Shown: in pieces, positions 27,501 through 38,150 of the stretch
Numbering within the stretch: position 1 is the stretch's first letter
Layout of the letters: each line of letters starts with the position of its first letter
Assembly: GCA_029531795.1 (NCBI GenBank)
Contig: JAPEIS010000016.1
Coordinates: 124,001 to 188,000, forward strand
Length of the DNA stretch: 64,000 nucleotides
Source of the DNA: Sclerotinia nivalis
Taxonomy: Eukaryota; Ascomycota; Leotiomycetes; Helotiales; Sclerotiniaceae
Direction of reading: 5' to 3'
Position numbers and translations under genes: made by a program
Notes under the pieces: model-generated
Told to the model about the DNA's origin: nothing
The model's input: the letters and a program-made list of their open reading frames with translations, nothing else
Databases searched by the model: none

Positions 27501-27687
27501 CAGTCTCGGGAAACGTGAAGCTGTGGATTTAGTTTCTCGTAATGTTGAGAAAATTCTAGATTTGAAGGTTATGGAAGAAACTAGAGATTTTGTGATTTGG
27601 GAGGGGGATCCTTTACAATTGGGGGCAAGTGTTGTATTTAGTATGGAGGGCGGAAAATTTGGAACGTGTTGGCCTACGTCGAATTGA
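24506..27687 (+). CDS. Membrane-anchored amidohydrolase (CE9-like)
   Basis: Large fungal amidohydrolase-superfamily protein, often annotated as carbohydrate esterase 9 (GlcNAc-6-P deacetylase-like). The substrate is not known. Seven exons keep frame: 24506-25701, 25752-25869, 25918-25955, 26012-26874, 26927-27063, 27117-27378 and 27446-27687, giving 951 aa. The N-terminus has one membrane anchor (about 26-46, LSILLLIAVVLSLQLIIL). The metal-binding strand is VTPGLVDMHSHH. Other blocks are GGVTTSLLIPGSANIIGGEG, ATFSEFGFYKKEAYDANLW, VAYKSDH, FQAATAHAFNL and the C-terminal amidohydrolase strap GYVRPGYDADIVVWDSHPL. A second amidohydrolase-like half follows (GTVMPGLTAYSP..LGLAEI). At exon 4, acceptors at 26003 and 26011 are both in frame (they add or omit IIR). 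The latter matches the family better. Start ATG 24506, alternative 24518. Confidence 0.85.
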
Positions 27688-28166
27688 TGCCTAGTAGTTT
27701 CCACCGACTTTTCGACCAGTACGACCCGTTTTGTATAGTTTACGGATATACCTTATCCTCAAATAGTATAGTCAACGCTTCTACACTGGAAGCAAAAATA
27801 CAGCTTGGCGACCACCATTTGACTCAATGGCCCCGAGGATATCAATTTGTTCTGGATTTAGAAGGTTACTTTACTGATTCCTCCAATACTGGTACCAAGA
27901 CTTCTATTTATAATCTAGAACCTGTCCTTAAACGACTCTTCTGGTCTATCGCCGGGTGCCTTGGTGCTACTACATTTGGGCCGGCCCAAAACCTAGTATC
28001 GGTGGTTACAACTCCAACAACTTCTAAGCGCCCATATCTGTTGAGCTTTCCAGACTGTTGCTCAAATATGTATAAGTACAATTGTATAACCTGTAACTAA
28101 GAAATAGGATTTTGTATTAAACAAATTTGCATAATTATCGTACTAACTCATTAGAATCGAACAATC
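27688..28166. other. Intergenic region
   Basis: 479 bp between two plus-strand genes. It must hold the terminator of the amidohydrolase gene and the promoter of the coiled-coil gene. A 144-codon ORF overlaps it (27666-28100) but has no motif and begins inside the upstream gene. I do not call it. Confidence 0.5.
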
Positions 28167-29144
28167 ATGTCTGCACTATTCAAAGGCCAGCAGAAAAAAA
28201 ACTTACAAGCTCCCTCCAGTACCAACAGTTTGGCGAGTTCATCAACACAAAATGTGAGTGGCACATCATCACGCACAGTAATCGCTAGCTCATCAAGTTC
28301 CGCAAAGCGTGGTGATGTGAATGAATCCAGTGACTCATCCCGAACAAAAGTGGCAAGCTCATCAAATTCCGCCAGAGGTGGCGACAACAATTCCGATCAT
28401 GGCAACCACCACAGCCATCATGGATCGAAAGAGCCGTTATCTCAAACTTCGAGAAGAGATGGCAAGAGGCCAGAGAGGCCAGAAGCGAAGCGCTCATCTA
28501 CTAGCGGTTTCTTATCGAACCTCACTTTATCGCGATCCGATGATGACCTCATCAAGGATTATAAGCACCTCGAACAGAAACACAGAGAGCTACAGAGAGA
28601 AAGGCCGGGCGTGATGACTTGGGTGAGAGCTTCTCAACCCCTTGAGCTATGGGAGAACACATACAAGAAACAGCTGGACGAACTCGATCGTCTAAGAGAA
28701 GAAATACAGAGAATCGCCGACGCGATTGATGAAAAAAAGCGCGTGATACCCCGTTCGAAAGTGAAACTCGATGCCGCGTGGGACTCTTATAATAAAGTTT
28801 ATGATGGAGACACCCAACTAGTCCAACAACAACAATCTATTCTTGACAAGATGCCAGACAACCACCCATATAAGATAAGGGTCTTGAAAGAGGAGGAGAA
28901 GGAGAGAGCTCTGGATGACAAGTATCACAAGAAAGCGGAGAAGGCAAGAAAGGCAAAGGAGGAGGAAAGAAAGAGAGATGAGCAAGAGAGAAATAAAAGG
29001 GAGAAGGAAATAAGGGATAAGGATGCGGCCAACAGGTATCAAAAGGAAAAGAGGCAACGGCTTGACGAGAAAGCTGAAAGGGAAAAATACACAGGGAGGG
29101 TGGGAAAATTTAAGTCTACGCAAGCCACAGGTTCTCAATCCTGA
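28167..29144 (+). CDS. Hypothetical coiled-coil protein
   Basis: Unrecognised 325-aa protein, single exon. Residues 1-120 are low-complexity, rich in Ser, Asn, His and Arg, with two imperfect copies of a SSRT.(V)ASSS.SA..GD unit (about residues 34-50 and 57-73), so a short internal duplication. From about 120 the protein is highly charged and heptad-like (DDDLIKDYKHLEQKHRELQRE, ELDRLREEIQRIADAI), with a conserved-looking ERPGVMTWVRAS segment between helices. The last 90 residues are almost all K/E/R (KAEKARKAKEEERKRDEQE), a long single helix or coiled coil. No signal peptide or membrane segment. Probably a nuclear or cytoskeletal scaffold protein, but I cannot assign a function. It converges on the ChAPs gene. 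Confidence 0.7.
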   Translation: MSALFKGQQKKNLQAPSSTNSLASSSTQNVSGTSSRTVIASSSSSAKRGDVNESSDSSRTKVASSSNSARGGDNNSDHGNHHSHHGSKEPLSQTSRRDGKRPERPEAKRSSTSGFLSNLTLSRSDDDLIKDYKHLEQKHRELQRERPGVMTWVRASQPLELWENTYKKQLDELDRLREEIQRIADAIDEKKRVIPRSKVKLDAAWDSYNKVYDGDTQLVQQQQSILDKMPDNHPYKIRVLKEEEKERALDDKYHKKAEKARKAKEEERKRDEQERNKREKEIRDKDAANRYQKEKRQRLDEKAEREKYTGRVGKFKSTQATGSQS

Positions 29145-29679
29145 ACGAAATGAAGTTTTTCAATCCGCTCGAAAGTAGGACAAAATTGGTGTTTCAATCT
29201 TCCCATTTGAACAATGATCCTAAATGTAAAAATGACTCGAAGGCAGTCTAAGGGAATTAGTACAAAAATCCCTCTTGTACTCTTACGAAACTAGGCAAGG
29301 AGGACCAATTAGAATATTCAATGAATAAAGTGTTCAAATAAACCGTGTTCGGAGACTGGCCTTAACGGACATTATGCTTGATAAATCCTGAACATCTCTC
29401 AAAAGACACTTGACGTACTCAAGGTATGAGCTTCAAGCAGCTACCTCAAGATACCTAAGATGTCTTATGCCATGTAAGAAGTATATGTGTCAATTATTGT
29501 ACCTCTCAGAGCAACTATAGTATACTATACATGATTTGTGCCAAGTCGAACTTTTGTTCCTATAAAGTTTTAGGATATTTGGATATCAGCCCCACTTAAC
29601 CCGCTAAGTTCTAAAAACACTTCCCAATTCACATCTTTAACCTCTCAACTTCTCATTCGAGCTCTACTCCACAACCTCC
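29145..29679. other. Convergent intergenic region
   Basis: 535 bp between the stops of the coiled-coil gene (+) and ChAPs gene (-). AT-rich, with no ORF or repeat of note. Confidence 0.6.
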
Positions 29680-32057
29680 TTATCCTTCAGTGCCACTACT
29701 TCTAAATGCCGCACAAAGTGCTGCATAGTGGTGTGTCAAGTCCAAGACGTTTTGTGGTAAGCTTGTTGCTTGAATGATACTCCTAACCTTCACGGCACCT
29801 TCATCCTCTATGAGTGTGCGTATCGTGTATAGCAACTCTGGAGAAAACTCCGAGTACCATCTATATTGCCAAGTGACAAGTCTAATGACACTAGCAACTA
29901 TGTCTCGAGTATTCTTGTTCTTCTCCAGATCAGCAAGAATGCCCGACAATGCTTTGGGAGAGAAACGTATTTGAAGACAATTACGATAAGCTTCTACAGC
30001 TTCGGGTTGGTGATGAAGCCTATCAGCCAACGAACCGAGGATTTCCCATTCTTCGGCAGATTTTTTATATTGCATCTGTTGTGCACGGTACTGCGCCATT
30101 TCAGTTCTCCATATGGTATAAATACGAAGGTCTTCGTAGAGAACCATGAAAAGACTGTCCAGCCAACGCTCACAAAGGCGCTTGTTATTGAACCGGGAAA
30201 GCTGTTCTTCGGTAGTCTCGATCTGTTCATGTTAGCGAGTTCATATGAGGATCTGGAGCGTCACTTACATCTTCGTTACCGCTCTTGACTTCTTCTGCCG
30301 CAACTGTGTGCGGGGGCTTCTCTACAGAGTCATCGGCTCCGCTACCATCCTCAGCATTTGGTTTAGTGGCTGCCGAATCGCCATTCGTACTCTTTTCATC
30401 GTCGGAATGGTCATCGCCATTAACACGAGGACCTGGACTTCCTCTCAGTACGTCGGTGCTTGCACTGCGCTTAGCGGGTTCACCTTGTTGACCAACTGGT
30501 GGTTGTTTCTCACTTCTATACTCCTCTTCCATGACAAATACATTACTCCTGATCTTGAGAAGTTGATCCCAGCCAATCTTAGCTGTCATTTCCGTTAATA
30601 TACTATAAGCGTGCTTGAAAGTACCTTTGTACATAGCGGCACGTAGGTTTTGAAGACTAGGATGAACTTGTTCCGATAACCTTGACTCCGGTTCACTATC
30701 GATCTCATCTAACCTAGTCTCGGGGAGGGTCGGGAGGTGGATTTCCTTAGGCTCTGGCATGTTAGGAGCATCCTTGTCTTGATATGTGAACATGGGGCAT
30801 GAGTTCAGGGTTGTAAGAGCGTTTTCCCAATCTTCCATCGCAACATAAACTTCAGCTAAGCGTGCCCATGTGCTAAATTCGCTTGGCGCAGCAATAGTAC
30901 TTCTATCTGCACAGCCAAGAGCCATTTGCAATCTTTCAGTCTTGAATTCTGGCTTATTTAGGTCCATTGCTTTCTTTTTCAAAAATTCTGCTTGGGTATC
31001 AAGCATAACATAATCCATTGGCGATTGCTTCACAGATTCATGTAATACCCTGACGGCTTGTACCTCCTCGTTACCCATAAACAGAACCTTGGCTAAGAGA
31101 GATGAAACCTCAATATTTCGGGTTCGTAGCTTCTCAAATAGGTTAATTCCAGAGGCATATCGCCCAGTAGTTTGAAAGTACTTTAAAAGCCCTGTTGTTA
31201 GATGATTCGAGACGTTGTTTGGAACCTGAACGATCGAGTCGGATCCGAGTTGCCAACCTACAGCAATTAGCACTGATTTTCGCTCAATATGAAATGGCAT
31301 ACCTCTGAAAAATAATTGTTCGGCAGCCTGGAGGAACCTATGTTCTGTCTCAGTTGTCGTCACCGGGTTAAATCTCCTAACTCCCATTATCTTTCGAATT
31401 GTGTCCCCACTTCCATCATCAGCATAAGAATATGCCCGAAGAACACTACACAAGTATGTTTCTAGCCATAGCTCATCCGTGGTCGTTCTCTTATCGCCTC
31501 GTTCATCGATGCAATAGCTATCGACGCTTCCTGGGATTGTGACATGAACGCGCATATCCAACCGAGAAAATGCATTGTAACAACTAATAGGAATTAGTAA
31601 CGCTCCGCGGTTGTCAGGTTTCTGGATCCTACCAATATACACCCTCCACTATCTTTGTCGTAGATTGATGATTTTCTTTATAGGTAAGGGTGTTGATATA
31701 CGCAGCTAAACTTGCCGATGATGATGCGTCAACGCCGGTGACATGATGATACACACCAATCTACCAGACCAATCAATCAATTTGAAAAATTATTAAAAGA
31801 TTGTGGTATAGCATACCTGCTTTCCTGGATTTCTCGGGGCTTGTTTTATCAATTGGACCAAATCTGGCGGGCCCAATTCTCGTAGAGCTGCTAGAACTTC
31901 AGATCGCGCATCGATGGATTCGTGAACAAGCTCTTCGGTGAGTCTGCAATACTATGTCAGTGAGTTCCTTGAGATGATAGAAGACCCGCGATCCACATAA
32001 GCACTCTGCGAAAAAGGCGAGATCATATGCATACTCAGGAACAGCTGGCGCAACCAT
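29680..32057 (-). CDS. ChAPs family protein (Chs5-Arf1-binding, exomer), frame problem near 31649
   Basis: Homolog of the yeast Bch1/Bud7/Chs6 proteins, TPR-containing exomer subunits that sort chitin synthase and other cargo from the trans-Golgi. Clear exons are 31817-31943 (LTEELVHESIDARSEVLAAL), 31649-31760 (IGVYHHVTGVDASSS..TLTYK), 30269-31648 (WRVYIGRIQKPDNRGALLI to the acidic region) and 29680-30222 (C-terminus). Introns 30223-30268 and 31761-31816 are normal. The first exon starts at ATG 32055-32057 (MVAPAVPEYAYDLAFFAE). Its donor is uncertain: GTGCTT at 32004 keeps frame but drops a conserved CLCGSR, while GTCTTC at 31985 keeps CLCGSR but breaks frame. Between exons 31649-31760 and 30269-31648 there is no usable donor, so one extra base (or two missing) is needed to stay in frame. 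Length would be about 740 aa. Confidence 0.8.
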
Positions 32058-32710
32058 TTTGTCCTCTCACAGGGCAAACCTGTCTACTTTGTGGTTGAAA
32101 AGTGCCACTGATGCGAAAGTAAAATGGCTTGTATTTTGAGAAGCCTCAATTATTGGAGATGTCTTGAAGGTGCCAGGGAGATCTAGAGTCGTTAATGATA
32201 GTGGGGGTTTCTTGCATTCAATACCTAGTAATAACTTTATGGTTCGTAGACAAATCTAAACACCTCATCGGCAGGGAGCTCAAGCCACACATTTCAGCCT
32301 CGTCAGCCCGTGGGCGTTAGGCTGTGCTTGGTTGTGCTTAGTCAGCTTTCTCCATTCATAATTGTGACGGATTTTGGACTAACCTAATGGTATGGGTTAT
32401 CACTTTGATGTTGCAAAGTTGCAGATATTTCACTACTTATTAGCCTATCGAGTCAATTGGGAACCCGAAAGACTAAAGTTAGTCTTATGTCTAGAAATCC
32501 GAAAGGTTAAATGCACCTTTTCACCCCCCCAGGGACAACCTTCTGGGCCATGCCTTGCTTCCGCAACATTGATAAAGTACTGGTAGTATCCAATTACTTG
32601 CCCGCAATGTTCCTAGTCGATTTTTTAAGGGTAAATTGTTTCACTCCTTAGTCTAAGGCCAGCTAAATCCCACCCTTCCCTCATATTCACATGGCTGTTG
32701 CCAATGTACT

Positions 32711-33000
32711 CTATTTCTCATATGGTCCCCCAAATCGGTAGGACACCACCTTCGAAAGTTCGAATGCCATTCGTTGTTCCGTTTCATACACGGCTCTACG
32801 GAAAGCCGCAGCATCCTCTAGATCTGAAGCTCCTGAGTCCACAGGTCGTGGTGAGCCAGGAACCAGGATGCATTGTGTGTTCATGTACTGCACAATGTAG
32901 CGAAAGATTTTAGGACAAGTATCTTGAAGAATTACAACTCTGGTTATACATTCCTTCATCTCTGAGGCCAAGGAAATGCGAACTAGATAAGTTAGAATTA
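32711..33000 (-). pseudogene. Possible BTB-related gene fragment
   Basis: The 3' part of a minus-strand ORF reads like real protein (DTCPKIFRYIVQYMNTQC, SGASDLEDAAAFRRAVYE, AFELSKVVSYRFGGPY). The first stretch resembles the second half of fungal BTB/POZ domains, where a short acidic turn precedes xxIFxYxVQYMY. The first half of such a domain (charged strand, H-R-x-x-L/I-x-x-x-S) is not found upstream on this strand, so this would be a truncated remnant. The coding character fades before about 33000. Recognition is weak. Confidence 0.3.
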
Positions 33001-33865
33001 ATGTTTGTAATAAAACATAGAAGCTCTCAATGTTTGAACACGAATCAATATTTGAAAATAACATTATTTCAAATGATTTGGAATGTTTCAATTAGATTCA
33101 GAAATTAACAGACATCTTACTGTCTGATTTCAATCCTAACTATGGGAACGCCTGATCGCAGGGAATACTTACAGTAATGTTCAAGGCGCAATTTTTGAAA
33201 TTTTAAATTCGGCGTAATTCGGCTAAATGCCTACTTTGACGAGGATAAGTTCATCCTCGTGGCTACAATATCTCTATCAGTATTTGTTTGTAAAAATATT
33301 TTATCATCACAGCATTATTTGAGTGCATTTACGTGAAATCGAGTAAAGGCCTCTTGGGCCAATTTTTCTGTGATGTAGCCATGCTGTTGGTATCTTCTGT
33401 CAATGGTCGATTTGTGCAGAGTTCAGACAAGTTAGGTGGAGTAGAATTTCCGAGGAGTTGCGTGTGTTTTTGAAAAGGATAGGGAGGAAATATGGTTGAA
33501 TAGGTTTAAATAAATATTTGCACCGATACAGCATTGAAACATCAAATGGCTTCACCTAGTATCATTGATCAGTACGGTACAGCTTTGTTCACAAATCCTC
33601 TATTTTAACTCTCACCACTCTGAATACTTTTCTGCACACCGACAGCTACCGCACATCAATAAACAAATTTCGAATGGAAATTTGAGACATTGACATAGAA
33701 TGAATGGTTCAAAATGCAAGGAGACCAGTTAAGCACTAACTTAGACACTTCGTTTTTCGGCCCTTTACGTGCCGATGGCACCTGCTTAACTCATATATCA
33801 CTGATGGCACACTGAGAACAAAGGGGACATTTCATACTTACAAACTCGGAGAGACGGCTTCTAGA

Positions 33866-34011
33866 CTATGCCATTTGACAAGTTGCATATTTCGTACAGT
33901 CAATGGTAGTGATAGTCTTGCTGTCACAAACGGTTTGTTGACATCCATCTGCTGTCCAATGCTTCCTCACGATTACTGTATGGTACGAGCTAGGACAAGT
34001 GTCCAGGAAGT
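33866..34011 (-). pseudogene. Orphan terminal exon of a cysteine-rich protein
   Basis: After a possible acceptor (GCGTTAG, 34012-34018 region) the minus strand reads FLDTCPSSYHTVIVRKHW, then ADGCQQTVCDSKTITTIDC and TKYATCQ, ending at TAG 33866-33868. Six cysteines in 48 codons suggest the end of a small secreted protein. I find no matching upstream exon with a start and signal peptide, so it may be a remnant or have a distant first exon. Confidence 0.3.
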
Positions 34012-34324
34012 CTAACGCAACTTGAACTATCAATTACCGTGATAGTCTTGCCTTGCCAGAGCAGAACCGCTGCTAACTCACTGTCTCGCGACCTTTCTGT
34101 TTCCGAAGATTTACGAACAGGGCCCAGAACGTAGAGGTTCACTAGCACCTTCAGGACTTCTAGATAAGGTATTGTAGGAGGTTTACAATATATCTGGCAA
34201 TTCGGAAGTGACCTTTATAGCATCCACATGGCGTTTCAATACACAACGAAAATTTGATGTCTTCACAAAACAGATACGTTCAAATCGGGACATCATGCCA
34301 CTTTGATACGCCACTAGCAAGTGC

Positions 34325-36820
34325 CTATGGCGTCCGACACAGTCTTCCAGTCACATCCTCCACCCACCTCTCACTTCCCACACATGTTGGACAATAGAAA
34401 ACATCGTTACCATCATGAGTCTTGAGAGAATTCCTAATAAGTTATTAAATCACTTAATAATATTTACCGAACCAATGGTTATATGATCACGTGATATATT
34501 AATAATATGATTTCATATTATTAAATTTTATTATTATATAAAATTTCGATCATATATCATATCAGAATGATTTATAATGGAATAGAATGAAATGGAAGCA
34601 TATAGAATTTTCTTATTCTCAGATTGAATACTATTGGTTATTATTTCCTTTTATTATATAAAATGATTCTATAAGATTCGATTTAAATCGATCTTATTTA
34701 TAATCATAGAATAGTATAGAATCTCATTAAAATCTATAAATACGAAGATCTTCTTCAAAGAATTCTTCGAAAAAGCAAGCAGATAAAAATTCAATATTCA
34801 ATATATATACAATTCTGACTTCAACTCTATCATTCATATATTCGATCACTCCTAAGCTAAATACGACTAAGTCTTCCACTATTATAATAAATAATATTAT
34901 AGTATTATTATTTTATTATTTATTATTATCCGATCAACCTCCTCCGAGAAGTCTTTTTCACCTCTTTCAACTTGACCAAACTCTCGCCGTAGAAATCCTG
35001 CAAATAATCCGGATCCGACCTGTCCGCTTCATTCATATAACACCCAGTGTGAGGCGCCAACTTCTTCATCGCTCCGACTTTCGTGTATGTTATATCATCC
35101 TTGATTTCTTGGACGGCGGCTTCGTTGGTACCTGCGGTCCATCCACGCGCTACGATATTGTGTACATATGAAGACCTCCATGCAGGATTTAAACCTGAAC
35201 TTGGATCGGGAATAAAGACTTCGCCGCCTCCTACTAGAGAGACAGATGTAGAAGTAAGTTGACCTTGTGAGCCCGCAGTTATATTCAGCATCCGACCGAG
35301 ATCCGTCAGAGAAGATGTCAGTGCTGTGCGGTCCAAGAGACGCCCACCAAAAGCACCTGTTCCAATACCTGCTGCGCTTTTGCCACCTGAGAGTGTCTTA
35401 TAGTATGCCGCGTATGTGGGAAATGTCAGATAAGTTGGATTGATAAAGAGGCTTGAGTTGTACTGCTGAAGTTTGGACATCACTGGTGCAAATATGGCTT
35501 GGGTTTGGCTCAGGGACTTTTTGGACACAGCCAGGGCATGTTGGTAGCCGGTTGTAAAATTTCCAACAACAGGTGCAAAGCTTTGTACAGCCCAACTTCC
35601 ATATCCAGACAGACCAGCATCATTGAGATCTGGATATGCGGAATATATTAATGTCAAGGCTGCCATGAAATCCGGGATATCTGCATCGGTTTGTGGTGCG
35701 ATGGCTAGTGTTTGGGCAGAAATCGATGTCGTTGGATACGCCTTAACAATGGTTGACACGACCACACCAAATGTTCCACCTCCTCCACCTCGGATGGCAA
35801 AGTAAATATCTTGATTTTGACACTTGTTTGCAGTGATAATTTCTCCATTCGCAAGAACTACTTCAGCTTCGAGTATTTGATCGGCACCAAGGCCATAATC
35901 ACGGGATGCTGGGGAGTGACCTCCTCCTTGGGCCCATCCTCCAATACATCCTACAGTCTGTAGAGGTATCAGTATTATCACGGTCATTTATAGTTAATGG
36001 TAAATACTGGATCACCACCTCCCACAACGATCACATTTCGTTTCGTGGCCTCTGCATAGACATCTTCCCAGACATAACCTCCAGCAATTTTAAACGCACT
36101 TCCTTCCCAATTCAAAGATTTACAACCATCAGAAGGTGAATAAGTATCTTGGAAGACGATACCTTGCTTAAGATACCTGATCCAGATCTCCAGACTGCCA
36201 TAGCCAGTGGATCTATATGAAGAGGAATTAATCCCCTAATCATCTATTATATTAATGACTCGGCTCAGCTTCACTTACCTGCCCAGTAGATCGTGACCAG
36301 TATTTCTGATCACCAATCTAATATTATTCTTCCTAGCAAAATCCACCCCCCTAGCAACATCTCCAGGTGTCGTTGCATTCACAACATATCTAGGAGCATC
36401 TCCAATAGAGCAATTTCCTGGTACATCGCCTGCCGCGAAATCAACTGGTGGACATGAATTATTAATTGGAGTATCTAGAGCAATTGGATCATTTGCAACA
36501 AGCTCCTCGTCAGACAACACTTTCACAACTGTAGAACATGCTTTTAAATTTTGTTTTGGTCCTGGATAACAAACAATCGATGCAGGTGTTGTTTTGATTA
36601 ATTTCCCAGATACCGATGCGTTCAACGATTGCCACGAAGTTTGGGATGGCCAACAGCCATCAGTTGGTCCCTATCATATGTTAAGGATGGAGTTTGCATT
36701 AGATTGAGGTAGATGTACACATTTACAGCCTCGCGAGTACCCCAGTACTGTCTTTTCTCCAGAATCCTCCGCTAGAACTAGAGACAAGAGAGCAAAAAAA
36801 TAGAAGAGGTATAGAAGCAT
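34325..36820 (-). pseudogene. Secreted FAD/BBE-type oxidoreductase gene split by an insertion
   Basis: A secreted flavin oxidase of the berberine-bridge-enzyme type (FAD_binding_4 plus BBE domains). Exons are 36749-36820 (signal peptide MLLYLFYFFALLSLVLA), 36279-36670, 36008-36212 and 34955-35957. Motifs include GCWPSQTSWQ, RLVIRNTGHDLLGR (flavin-linking His), VVGGGDPTVGCIGGWAQGGG and IRGGGGGTFGVV. The first donor is ambiguous: GTACTG at 36748 keeps frame. The last exon runs into a 527-bp AT-rich insertion (34423-34949) after LVKLKEVKK, so the present reading frame ends at 34926. The missing C-terminal BBE motif is intact beyond the insertion: 34325-34422 reads HDGNDVFYCPTCVGSE and on to a stop at 34325-34327. 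Without the insert the two parts are in register with family length. The truncated protein lacks about 30 residues and is likely non-functional. Confidence 0.85.
34423..34949. mobile_element. 527-bp AT-rich LTR-like insertion with AGTCT target duplication
   Basis: The element starts TGAGAGAATTCC and ends CTCCTCCGAGA. It is flanked on both sides by AGTCT (34418-34422 and 34950-34954; the next base is T on both sides, so 5 or 6 bp). It is very AT-rich, has TATA-like stretches (ttatataaaatttcg near 34535, tataaatacg near 34737) and no ORF, as expected for a solo LTR. The 3' end is GA rather than the usual CA, so it may be mutated or a different element class. No terminal inverted repeats were seen. 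It sits inside the last exon of the oxidoreductase gene. Confidence 0.75.
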
Positions 36821-36920
36821 TTTTAAATTTGGTAATAAAAGTAATATATATCATTTTGAGTGAAGTTCAAAATGGACTTGATGTTGGGCTTTTGGAGTTC
36901 CAGCTCAGCACCTCGGCTAC

Positions 36921-37053
36921 TGTTACCAGCTTAATTAGGAAGGCGGTAACATGAGGCAGAAACATCATCAAAACAGCTTCGATTCAACCTAGTTTAGAAT
37001 AAAATGCGCAACCTCAAAATCTTCAACTTGTATCCATTTTCAACGTGTTTACT
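36921..37053 (+). mobile_element. 133-bp LTR-like element, copy A (TSD GCTAC)
   Basis: Begins TGTTACCAGCTTAATTAGG and ends AACGTGTTTACT, flanked by GCTAC at 36916-36920 and 37054-37058. It is nearly identical to copy C (41031-41163) and more diverged from copy B (41784-41917). It sits 100 bp upstream of the oxidoreductase start codon, in the opposite orientation. It contains an ATG (37004) that opens a frame running into the copia remnant. Confidence 0.85.
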
Positions 37054-37260
37054 GCTACCTGTAGATATCTGTAGTAAAGTGAATGTTGATGATTCTGCAT
37101 TAGGAAACTACAGCTTCCTAAACCAAAAAAACTCCTTGTTTAACCTTCAGATTACTAAATATCAAGCTAAAATTGATTATCTAATTTATCTTTCAATTAT
37201 AATCCAAATAGATATAATTTTAGTAAATTATTTAATTCAATTCATACAAAACCTGTTATC

Positions 37261-37830
37261 TATGTATAGGAATAAAGTTAATTGCGTCTTACTCTATCTC
37301 GAAGCCACCAAGACTTACGCGCTAGAATACGGAGGGGAGAATATTGCGCAAATGACTGTTTTCGATAACCATAGCGATGCCTCTTTCGGAGACATTAAAG
37401 ATAGCAGAGTCAGCTCAGATGGAGTCCATTTTTCACTATTCAATGAATCAATCGATTGGTCAGCGAAGCGTCAGAAACATATAGTTACATCCACCACGGA
37501 AGCCGAGCTTAGTGCTCTATTACGTGCCGGGATTGATTTACTATGGTGGAAATGCCTATTCGCAGCCTTGGACTTCGATATTGATCATGAATATATCCTT
37601 AAATGCGACAATTTACAAACCGTGAGATTGTTGAACAACGACACTAATAAAATTGACACTAAGCTCAAGCATGTGGATATCTACTAGTGCTGGTTACGAC
37701 AGGAAGTCTAAGCCAAGCACATCCAGATTAAGTGGGTTAGCACAGTTGATATGAAGGCAGATGACTTCACTAAGGCATTATTACCTCAGAAGCATCAAGT
37801 TCGTAAGGCAACTCAACATGCAGGATATCC
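37261..37830 (+). pseudogene. Ty1/copia pol remnant (RNase H end)
   Basis: Remnant of the C-terminal RNase H part of a copia-type retrotransposon polyprotein. Diagnostic stretches are DASFGDIKDSRVSSDG, IDWSAKRQKHIVTSTTEAEL (the catalytic-core TEAE), LLWWKCLF, LKCDNLQTVRLL (CDN) and, after two stops, IQIKWVSTVDMKADDFTKAL, the typical pol end. Stops at TAG 37685-37687 and TAA 37709-37711 both sit where copia proteins carry H or Q, as C-to-T change would give. No reverse transcriptase, integrase or gag was found, so it is a short fragment. The AT-rich segment 37059-37260 may be part of the same decayed element. Confidence 0.85.
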
Positions 37831-38150
37831 GCGAGATAATCGCGGCAGGGGACGGAGAAAAAGCAACGTAATACGGTTGTGTCGACCATTGCTATTCAGC
37901 ACCCATTTTTCCTATGTTATTTTTAGATTTCAGCGACTTAACTTGCTAACACGTATCTCTTGCTCAACATCTTAATTTCAAGCAGCCGACTCTCCTTTTC
38001 GACAGGTTAGTCCATTCTTCCTTCTCTCAGGCCTACGGTGACGGTCGGACGGTGACGGTGACGGACCAGGACCAGACTAAGCCGCCTACCATCTATGCTG
38101 TTCGACCGGGGGGGATCGGTAACGGTTTCTCGGTCGTGCAAGTACTTGTA
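37831..38150. other. Short intergenic region with GACGGT repeats
   Basis: 320 bp between the copia remnant and the next broken gene. It contains a small tandem array of GACGGT(GACGGT) units at about 38037-38063. Nothing else supported. Confidence 0.5.

Larger units (their letters stand above)
32058..34324. other. Start of accessory block, gene fragments only
   Basis: About 2.3 kb left of the split oxidoreductase gene. It includes the ChAPs promoter (32058 on) and two weak protein-like fragments called separately (32711-33000 and 33866-34011, both minus). Otherwise AT-rich DNA without supported features. Confidence 0.4.

Noticed and set aside
28818..29138. Leu-rich 106-codon minus-strand ORF resembling a membrane protein
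   Set aside because: Antisense of the K/E-rich coiled-coil gene, which gives Leu/Phe/Ser runs by codon complement.
34423..34949. Reading the 527-bp AT-rich block as an ordinary intron
   Set aside because: The best GT-AG pair would delete VKK and needs a CTCAAG acceptor, whereas excision at the AGTCT repeats restores exact family spacing. Kept as an alternative to be tested by RNA-seq.
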